Source: CALMFG01 sp963666035 (GTDB lineage Bacteria > Bacillota > Clostridia > Christensenellales > CALMFG01). Taken from it: a stretch of 64,000 nucleotides of DNA. Below are positions 58,055 to 64,000 of this stretch, piece after piece. Numbering within the stretch: position 1 is the first letter of the stretch; the number at the start of each line of letters is the position of its first letter. The notes under the pieces are model-generated. The model did no database searches. It saw only the letters and a list, made by a program, of their open reading frames with translations, and was not told where the DNA came from. Made by a program: the position numbers and the translations under genes. Location of the stretch: positions 1-64,000 of the forward strand of contig CAXXJI010000007.1 in assembly GCA_963666035.2 (NCBI GenBank), in the 5' to 3' direction.

Positions 58055-59152
58055 ATGAAATTAGGCGTTATTGGATTGCCGAACGTGGGCAAGTCCACGC
58101 TGTTTAATGCGCTGACCAAAGCGGGCGCGGCCAGCGAAAATTACCCGTTTTGTACCATCGAGCCCAATGTGGGCATCGTGCCCGTGCCGGACAAACGCTT
58201 GGACGTTTTGGCCGAAATGTACAACCCCAAAAAATACACTCCCGCCACCATTGAGTTTGTGGACATTGCGGGGTTAGTGAAAGGTGCGTCCAAAGGCGAG
58301 GGCCTCGGCAATAAATTCCTTTCGCACATCCGTGAGGTGGACGCCACGGTGCATGTGGTGCGCTGTTTTGAGGATACCAACGTCACACATGTGGATGGCA
58401 GCATTGACCCGGTACGCGATCTTGAAACCATCAACTTGGAGCTGATATTTGCCGATTTAGAGACGGTTGAAAAACGGCTGGACAAAGCCGTCAAGATGCA
58501 GAAAACCGGTGACAAAAAATATAAGCTGGAAGCGGACGTTTTATCCAAAATAAAAGCAACGCTGGAAAGCGGAAAACCCGCCCGAAGTTTGGAATTTGAC
58601 GATACTGAAAAAGAAGTGGTACGGGATTTATTTTTACTGACGTCAAAACCCGTCATCTACGCCGCTAATGTGTCCGAATCGGACGTCAGCCTGCCCGAAG
58701 ACAGCCTGCCTTTGGTAAAACGTCTCAAGGACGTGGCCGAAAAAGAAGGCGCAGAGGTTTTGGTGGTGTCAGCCAAGGTTGAGGCCGAACTGAACCAGCT
58801 GGATGCCGAAGAGCGCGCGATGTTTTTGGAGGAATTGGGACTGGCGAGCGGCGGTTTGGAACGCTTGATTGCCAAAAGCTATAAACTGTTGGGGCTGATC
58901 AGCTATTTGACCGCAGGTGAGAAGGAAGTGCGCGCCTGGACAATAGAAAAAGGTACCAAAGCTCCGCAGGCCGCGGGCAAGATACACAGCGATTTTGAGC
59001 GCGGGTTTATCCGTGCCGAAATTGTGGCGTACGACGACCTCATCGCCAGCGGCAGTATGGCCAAAGCCAAAGAAGCAGGGCTTGTTCGCCAAGAAGGTAA
59101 AGAATACGTTTTTCAAGACGGTGACGTGGTGCTGTTTAAGTTTAATGTATAG
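58055..59152 (+). CDS. ychF: Ribosome-binding ATPase YchF (Obg-like)
   Basis: 365 residues. G1 GLPNVGKST (7-15), G3 DIAGLVKGAS and a G4-like NVSESD, with C-terminal TGS domain (YLTAGEKEVRAWTIEKGTKAPQAAGKIHSDF and the SMAKAKEAGLVRQEGK stretch). YchF binds the ribosome and hydrolyses ATP rather than GTP. AAGGAG precedes the ATG. A TATAAT is about 50 bp upstream; the -35 is weak. A strong terminator follows. Confidence 0.97.
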   Translation: MKLGVIGLPNVGKSTLFNALTKAGAASENYPFCTIEPNVGIVPVPDKRLDVLAEMYNPKKYTPATIEFVDIAGLVKGASKGEGLGNKFLSHIREVDATVHVVRCFEDTNVTHVDGSIDPVRDLETINLELIFADLETVEKRLDKAVKMQKTGDKKYKLEADVLSKIKATLESGKPARSLEFDDTEKEVVRDLFLLTSKPVIYAANVSESDVSLPEDSLPLVKRLKDVAEKEGAEVLVVSAKVEAELNQLDAEERAMFLEELGLASGGLERLIAKSYKLLGLISYLTAGEKEVRAWTIEKGTKAPQAAGKIHSDFERGFIRAEIVAYDDLIASGSMAKAKEAGLVRQEGKEYVFQDGDVVLFKFNV

Positions 59153-59177
59153 TTAAACCATAACTATCTGATCAATT

Positions 59178-59213
59178 AACCACTCAAAATACAACATTTT
59201 GGGTGGTTTTTTA
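59178..59213 (+). terminator. Terminator of ychF
   Basis: 13-bp nearly perfect stem AACCACTCAAAAT/ATTTTGGGTGGTT and a T-run. Confidence 0.92.
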
Positions 59214-59214
59214 T

Positions 59215-59369
59215 TTGTCCACAACATCGAGTACGTTTTTCTTGTCACATACCCATTTTACCCATCTGTGCATATCTTGTTGATAACCCATTCCAAAATA
59301 TGTTTTTCCTGTGCATAAGCTGGGGATTAACTGTTTATAAAATGTGACTAAAAAAATTCCTGTGCATGA
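59215..59369. promoter_or_regulatory. Cluster of DnaA-box-like 9-mers upstream of nrdD
   Basis: Five copies close to TTATNCACA: TTGTCCACA at 59215-59223 (plus), and on the minus strand ATATGCACA (59267-59275), TTATCAACA (59278-59286), TTATGCACA (59310-59318) and TCATGCACA (59361-59369). Four are on the same strand. DnaA is known to regulate ribonucleotide reductase genes in other bacteria. This stretch has no gene. Confidence 0.4.
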
Positions 59370-59382
59370 ACGCTTTTTCCCC

Positions 59383-59433
59383 TTTACACAATATATGGTG
59401 GGCACTATAATAATTAATACACAATTCTTTGAT
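59383..59433 (+). promoter_or_regulatory. nrdD promoter with two NrdR-type boxes
   Basis: TTTACA (59383-59388), 17 bp, TATAAT (59406-59411) make a good sigma-A promoter. ACACAATATATGGTG (59386-59400) matches the NrdR box and covers the -35/spacer; a weaker copy begins ACACAATTCTTTGAT (59419-59433), 33 bp downstream. Two boxes about three turns apart are typical of NrdR repression. Confidence 0.75.
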
Positions 59434-59504
59434 TTTCATAAAAAGCCGAAGTGACAATAAAATTACGGGGAAGAATTACATTTTAAATTGAGAGGAATGT
59501 ACTT

Positions 59505-61607
59505 ATGTTAACTACTATCATTAAAAGAGATGGCCGGAGGGAAGCTTTCGATCAGGAGAAAATCACCCAAGCCATTTTTAATGCCGCCAAAGCGTGCGGC
59601 GGTGATGATATGGCGCTTTCAAGAATGCTCTCAGACAATGTAGTGGATATCCTGCGTATGGAATATAAGGATTCCTCACCTGAAGTTGAAAAAATTCAGG
59701 ATGTTGTTGAGCGGGTCTTGATCAAAAACGGACATGCCAAAACGGCAAAGGCCTATATCCTTTATCGTGAAAAAAGAAAAGAATCCCGCGAGATCAACGC
59801 GCTGATCGGCGCAACCATCGATATGTTCGGCAATTATCTGTCCGAAACCGATTGGAACGTGAAGGAAAACGCCAACACGCACAAATCGGTCAACGGGCTT
59901 AATAACTACATCCGTGAAACCTTTACCAAAAAATATTGGCTGTATGAGATATATCCCAATGAAGTGCGCGAAGCGCATGAACGGGGTGACTGCCATATCC
60001 ACGACCTTGGCTTTTTCGGCCCCTATTGCGCAGGCTGGGATCTGTTCCAACTGCTTGAGCACGGTTTCGGCGGCATCCCCGGCAAGGTGGAAAGCCGTCC
60101 TGCCAAGCACCTGCGTGCTTTCTTGGGTCAGGTGGTCAATTCCACATTCACCACCCAGGGCGAAGCCGCTGGCGCGCAAGCCTGGTCCAGCTTTGATACC
60201 TACTGTGCACCGTTTATCCGATATGACAATATGACCTATGAACAGGTCAAGCAATGTCTTCAAGAGTTTATCTTTAACATGAACGTGCCCACGCGCGTGG
60301 GTTTCCAATGCCCGTTCAGCAACCTAACCTTCGACCTTAAACCGCCAAAGATGCTCAAAGATCGTGCGGTGATGATCGGCGGTGCGCTGAAAGAAGAGAC
60401 TTACGGCGAATTTCAGGAAGAAATGGATTTATTGAACCGCGCATTTTGCGACGTGATGCTGGAAGGCGACAGCAAAGGCCGTGTGTTTACTTTCCCTATC
60501 CCCACCATCAACGTCACCAAGGACTTTGACTGGAACAGCCCGACGGTGGACAAGTTTATGGAGATCACCTGCAAATACGGCATTCCGTATTTTGCGAATT
60601 ATGTCAACTCCGATCTTTCCCCCGAGGACGCGGTTTCCATGTGCTGCCGTTTACGGCTGGATGTTTCCGAACTGAGAAAAAGAGGCGGCGGCCTGTTTGG
60701 TTCCAATCCGCTGACTGGTTCCATCGGTGTTTTCACTATCAACCTGCCGAGAATCGGATATAAATCCAGAACTAAAGAAGAATTCTTTAATCGGATGCGT
60801 GAAGTCGCTGAAATCGGTAAAACTTCTCTTGAAATTAAACGCAAAATCATTGAAAGCCAAACCGAAAAAGGCTTATACCCCTATTCTTCTGTTTATTTAA
60901 AAGACGTCAAAAAACGTACCGGACAATACTGGCACAACCACTTTAACACCATCGGTGTTGTGGGCATGCACGAAGCGCTGCTCAACTTTATGGGCAAGGG
61001 AATTGAAACCCCAGAAGGGCAGGAGTTCGGCATAGAGATCATGAATGAACTGCGCGATATTATGGTGGAATTCCAGACCGAGACCGGCCATCAATATAAT
61101 CTGGAAGCCACGCCCGCCGAGGGTACATCCTATCGGCTGGCCAAGCTGGATTTGGAACGTTATCACGATATTATCACTTCTGGCAAGGACGTGCACTACT
61201 ACACCAACTCGTCCCAGTTGCCGGTGGAATACACCGACGATATCATGGAGGTCATCGACCTGCAGGACGAGCTGCAATGCCTGTATACGGGCGGCACGGT
61301 TCAGCACCTGTACTTAGGCGAACGCATAGAGGATATTGAAACTGCCAAATCACTGATCCAAAAGATATTCTCCAACTATAAGATGCCATATATCTCGCTG
61401 ACGCCAACCTTCAGCGTCTGCGCCAACCACGGTTATATCGCAGGCGAGCACTTCCGGTGTCCCGAATGTCAGGAAGAAACTGAAATCTGGTCTCGTGTGG
61501 TGGGATATTTGCGGCCGGTTCAGAATTATAACAAAGGCAAAAAAGAGGAATATTTCGCCAGACAAAAGCTCGTGGTGCCCGAAAGTTGCATAGCGGGAAA
61601 TAAGTAA
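59505..61607 (+). CDS. nrdD: Anaerobic (class III) ribonucleoside-triphosphate reductase
   Basis: 700 residues. An N-terminal ATP-cone (about 3-90) reads IIKRDGRREAFDQEKITQAI. The catalytic barrel contains AGWDLFQLLEHGFGG and GSIGVFTINLPRIGY. The glycyl radical motif RVVGYLRP has G667. Upstream cysteines C639, C652 and C655 belong to the zinc site. It reduces NTPs to dNTPs without oxygen. Three bases separate its stop from nrdG, so the two are coupled. Repressed by NrdR to judge from the upstream boxes. Confidence 0.97.
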   Translation: MLTTIIKRDGRREAFDQEKITQAIFNAAKACGGDDMALSRMLSDNVVDILRMEYKDSSPEVEKIQDVVERVLIKNGHAKTAKAYILYREKRKESREINALIGATIDMFGNYLSETDWNVKENANTHKSVNGLNNYIRETFTKKYWLYEIYPNEVREAHERGDCHIHDLGFFGPYCAGWDLFQLLEHGFGGIPGKVESRPAKHLRAFLGQVVNSTFTTQGEAAGAQAWSSFDTYCAPFIRYDNMTYEQVKQCLQEFIFNMNVPTRVGFQCPFSNLTFDLKPPKMLKDRAVMIGGALKEETYGEFQEEMDLLNRAFCDVMLEGDSKGRVFTFPIPTINVTKDFDWNSPTVDKFMEITCKYGIPYFANYVNSDLSPEDAVSMCCRLRLDVSELRKRGGGLFGSNPLTGSIGVFTINLPRIGYKSRTKEEFFNRMREVAEIGKTSLEIKRKIIESQTEKGLYPYSSVYLKDVKKRTGQYWHNHFNTIGVVGMHEALLNFMGKGIETPEGQEFGIEIMNELRDIMVEFQTETGHQYNLEATPAEGTSYRLAKLDLERYHDIITSGKDVHYYTNSSQLPVEYTDDIMEVIDLQDELQCLYTGGTVQHLYLGERIEDIETAKSLIQKIFSNYKMPYISLTPTFSVCANHGYIAGEHFRCPECQEETEIWSRVVGYLRPVQNYNKGKKEEYFARQKLVVPESCIAGNK

Positions 61608-61609
61608 GC

Positions 61610-62296
61610 ATGAAGATTGTCGGACTACAAAAAAATTCTTTTGTTGACTATCCAAAAAATATTGCAGCCGTGCTTTTCCTAGCCGGCTGCAATTTTGATT
61701 GCTGGTACTGCCACAACGCCGCGGTCTGTCAGGGCAGCACAGGAATAGAATACAGCATCGATGATATTTTGGCGTTTATCGACACCCGCAAAAAAATCCT
61801 GGACGGTGTCGTCATCACAGGCGGCGAACCTTTTGTCACGCCGGATATCTCTCCGTTGGTCAAAGCGATTAAAGATAAAGGCCTTTTGGTTAAGCTGGAC
61901 ACCAACGGCGCCTATCCCGAACGCCTGCAGACGCTTTTAGATGAGGACCTCATCGACTTTATCGCTATGGACATCAAGGCCACGGCAGAAAAATATCCGG
62001 ACATCATCCGTGTTCCGTTTGACGAAGCCGCGTTTTTTAAGAGTATCGACATCATCATGCAAAGCGGCCTCGATTATGAGTTTCGAACCACCGTGGTCCC
62101 CCAACTGACGTTGGAAGACATGCTTGAAATGGCGGGGTACATCAAAGGCGCAAAGTCTTATGCCCTGCAGCAGTATCGCACGCCCGAAAACCCGCCCAGC
62201 AATATGTTCCCTCTGCCGTTAAAACCCAGCTTTTTTCACGCGGCCAAGGAACATATCAGTCCGCTGGTGGAAAACGTGATTTTAAGAGGACTATAA
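61610..62296 (+). CDS. nrdG: Anaerobic ribonucleotide reductase-activating radical-SAM protein
   Basis: 228 residues. CNFDCWYC (C27, C31, C34) is the CxxxCxxC radical-SAM cluster motif; GGEPF binds SAM. The length and the C-terminal half (KLDTNGAYP, DFIAMDIKA) fit the NrdG2-type activase, longer than E. coli NrdG (about 155). It generates the glycyl radical on NrdD, encoded just upstream. Confidence 0.95.
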   Translation: MKIVGLQKNSFVDYPKNIAAVLFLAGCNFDCWYCHNAAVCQGSTGIEYSIDDILAFIDTRKKILDGVVITGGEPFVTPDISPLVKAIKDKGLLVKLDTNGAYPERLQTLLDEDLIDFIAMDIKATAEKYPDIIRVPFDEAAFFKSIDIIMQSGLDYEFRTTVVPQLTLEDMLEMAGYIKGAKSYALQQYRTPENPPSNMFPLPLKPSFFHAAKEHISPLVENVILRGL

Positions 62297-62366
62297 AAGC
62301 AATCGGTTTAAAATCCTTTAATACCGCTTGTTCTTTTTTTATCCAAAAAATGTTACACTAATTTTA

Positions 62367-64000
62367 ATGAAACTAAATTTTGTGATCGGCCGCAGCGGCC
62401 GCGGAAAAACTAAATATATCCTAAACCATATCAAAGACATTATGTCCAAAGATAAGCTTTGTCGTATCATCGTCGTCGTCCCCGAACAAGCTACGTTTCG
62501 TATGGAGCGGGAACTGATTGAAACATGCGGTCTGCCCGGCTTGTTCGGTATCAGTGTGGTCAGCTTTGACCGTTTGGTGCACGAAATTCTTTCCGTCTGT
62601 GGCGGGCGTACGCTGAATCCGCTTGATTTTATCGGGAAAACCATGGTGGTGCGCACGCTTTTGGACGAGCACAGAGATAACCTCTCTGTATTCGGTAAAT
62701 CTGCGAAGATGCCCGGCTTTGAGATTAAAATGACCGAAATGCTGACCGAGCTGAAACGTCAGGATACCCCGGTTACCGAACTAACACGAGCAGCTGAACT
62801 GAATCTTTTGCCTGTTACACGGCAAAAACTAGCGGATATTTCGCTTTTGTATAATGCATACACCGAAAAACTCGCTGATCAGAATATGGACAATGAGGAC
62901 ATGATCTCTCTTGCCATTGAAAAAGCTGAATCGCAAAATTTCTTCCGAGGTGCTTACGTTTTTATCGACGGATTTGACCTTTTAACCAATCAACTGCTTC
63001 GTCTTTTGATGATCGCGGTCCATCAGGCCGCCGCAACAACCATCACCTTTAAAAAAAGCCCCGTTGCGTCACCGGATTATTCGGTTTTTGAGCCCGAAGA
63101 AAAACTGTATACCCGCGTGCTGGAGGCCGCAAAAGGCTTAGGCATGAAGCCAGACGAAATCGTGCTTTCGGGCACCGATACATCTCGCACCAAGTTTGTC
63201 TCCCCGGAAATCCTGCATTTGGAACAGAATCTATTTGCCTATCCATTTGTCCCGTTCGCTGAATCGCCTCAGGACATTTGCCTGACTGCTTTAGACAGCC
63301 AAGCACTGGAGGTGAAAGATCTTTGTGCCAAGTTGATTGATCTGGTGAATTTGGGCTATCGTTTTCGGGATATCGCCGTCTGTGTCAGCGATATGGATAC
63401 ATACCGTGAAGAACTATCCTTTCATTTAGATGAAAACCATATCCCGTTCTTTATGGATGCCAAAACCAAACTGATGGACACAGCATTTGCCGAATTCCTC
63501 ATCAGCCTTCTGGATTTTGTACTGTATAAAGACACTGCTGATTTTATCGTACATATCAAATCCGGTTTTTTGGACGTCCCCTCAGATGAACTCTTCGCTG
63601 TGGAAAACTATATCCGCAGATACCAAATCAAAGGGTATATGCTGAACTATGCATTCAAACACACCGATTCTGAAACAGAGAAAGCCAGAAAATCGCTGAC
63701 CGATCCGATATTTGAACTGATTCGATCATTAAAGTCAGCCAAAAGCGCCGAAAGCTATGGTGAGGATATTATAACCTATCTCAAAATCTGCGCGGTGGAC
63801 GAAAACATTTCACGCTTCGCGCAAAAACGAGAAGCCTCCGGCGATTTGACGGGCGCACAGGTTTTTTCACAGGTTTTCGAGAAAATCATCGCGGTAATCC
63901 GGCAGGCTTGTGTGATGTTTCAGGGGCAAACCACCAGCTTTGAATCCTTTGTCTCGGCTGTTAAAGCTGGACTGGAAGCCGTTGAGATTGCGGTCATCCC
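62367..64000 (+). CDS. addB: ATP-dependent nuclease subunit AddB, N-terminal part
   Basis: The frame is open from ATG 62367 to the end of the window (544 codons) without a stop. The Walker A-like GRSGRGKT is at 8-15, followed by VVPEQATFRMERELIE, FDRLVHEIL and YVFIDGFDLLTNQLLRLL, which match the inactivated helicase half of AddB. AddAB repairs double-strand breaks by resecting to a regulatory sequence. The C-terminal nuclease and iron-sulfur cysteines are beyond the window. No clear ribosome site precedes the ATG. Confidence 0.93.
   Translation, partial: MKLNFVIGRSGRGKTKYILNHIKDIMSKDKLCRIIVVVPEQATFRMERELIETCGLPGLFGISVVSFDRLVHEILSVCGGRTLNPLDFIGKTMVVRTLLDEHRDNLSVFGKSAKMPGFEIKMTEMLTELKRQDTPVTELTRAAELNLLPVTRQKLADISLLYNAYTEKLADQNMDNEDMISLAIEKAESQNFFRGAYVFIDGFDLLTNQLLRLLMIAVHQAAATTITFKKSPVASPDYSVFEPEEKLYTRVLEAAKGLGMKPDEIVLSGTDTSRTKFVSPEILHLEQNLFAYPFVPFAESPQDICLTALDSQALEVKDLCAKLIDLVNLGYRFRDIAVCVSDMDTYREELSFHLDENHIPFFMDAKTKLMDTAFAEFLISLLDFVLYKDTADFIVHIKSGFLDVPSDELFAVENYIRRYQIKGYMLNYAFKHTDSETEKARKSLTDPIFELIRSLKSAKSAESYGEDIITYLKICAVDENISRFAQKREASGDLTGAQVFSQVFEKIIAVIRQACVMFQGQTTSFESFVSAVKAGLEAVEIAVI

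Noticed and set aside
59215..59369. DnaA-box-like cluster as the chromosomal origin
   Set aside because: No dnaA, dnaN, rpmH or AT-rich 13-mer region is nearby; a regulatory or titration role is more likely.

Overview
The window looks like the chromosome of an anaerobic, probably spore-forming Clostridia-type Firmicute. Supporting points are an anaerobic class III ribonucleotide reductase with its radical-SAM activase, a SpoIID/LytB protein and a SpoVB-type flippase, Bacillus-like gene neighbourhoods (yaaO-like/tmk/holB/ricT and spoVB-like/mazG/hup), AddB, and a Firmicute-type 16S gene. The 16S carries GTGCCGTGAGGTGTTGGG in the helix 35 region, which to my recollection fits Christensenellales-like lineages; that placement is a guess. 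No insertion sequence, prophage or CRISPR array is visible.

Layout. 1-4.5 kb: the edge of a purine/selenium-linked catabolic set (ygeY partial; then a PLP enzyme, ygeX and a hexokinase in one direction). 4.5-7.8 kb: an rRNA methyltransferase coupled to a pseudouridine synthase, MgtC, PHP and DRTGG proteins. 7.9-15.9 kb: SpoIID/SH3b protein, DHFR-like protein, ferredoxin and the ricT-holB-tmk-yaaO-like block. 16.0-21.2 kb: a complete rRNA operon on the minus strand, 16S-tRNA-Ala-tRNA-Ile-23S-5S. 21.5-26.2 kb: membrane protein, HU, MazG, SpoVB-like. 26.3-31.1 kb: a 1604-residue secreted protein of leucine-rich repeats plus nine alternating beta-type repeats. 31.2-41.1 kb: the metabolic core, with hydantoinase, YegP-like protein, three-subunit xanthine dehydrogenase xdhABC, aminotransferase, Lrp regulator and a divergent fused selenium-type molybdenum hydroxylase. 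41-49.6 kb: envelope and signalling genes (zinc-ribbon membrane proteins, a five-PAS GGDEF/EAL protein, two tandem paralogous surface proteins). 49.7-57.9 kb: pfkA, a TRAP (mtrB) homologue, dnaE, an SF0329-type protein, an MBL hydrolase and aconitase. 58-64 kb: ychF, nrdD-nrdG and the start of addB.

The genes of the two metabolic blocks (ygeY, ygeX, hydantoinase, xdhABC, Se-type hydroxylase) are members of the anaerobic purine-degradation gene set known from E. coli and gut Clostridia. Here they are split about 30 kb apart and joined by a PLP enzyme of unknown substrate, a eukaryotic-type hexokinase and an Lrp/aminotransferase pair.

Seven reading-frame breaks occur in otherwise well-conserved genes (ygeX 1, rRNA methyltransferase 1, dnaE 2, aconitase 3), and one gene has an ATT where a start codon is expected. 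Because dnaE is normally essential and each break is repaired by one base, sequence error is the simplest explanation. Reader beware: other small indels may be present.
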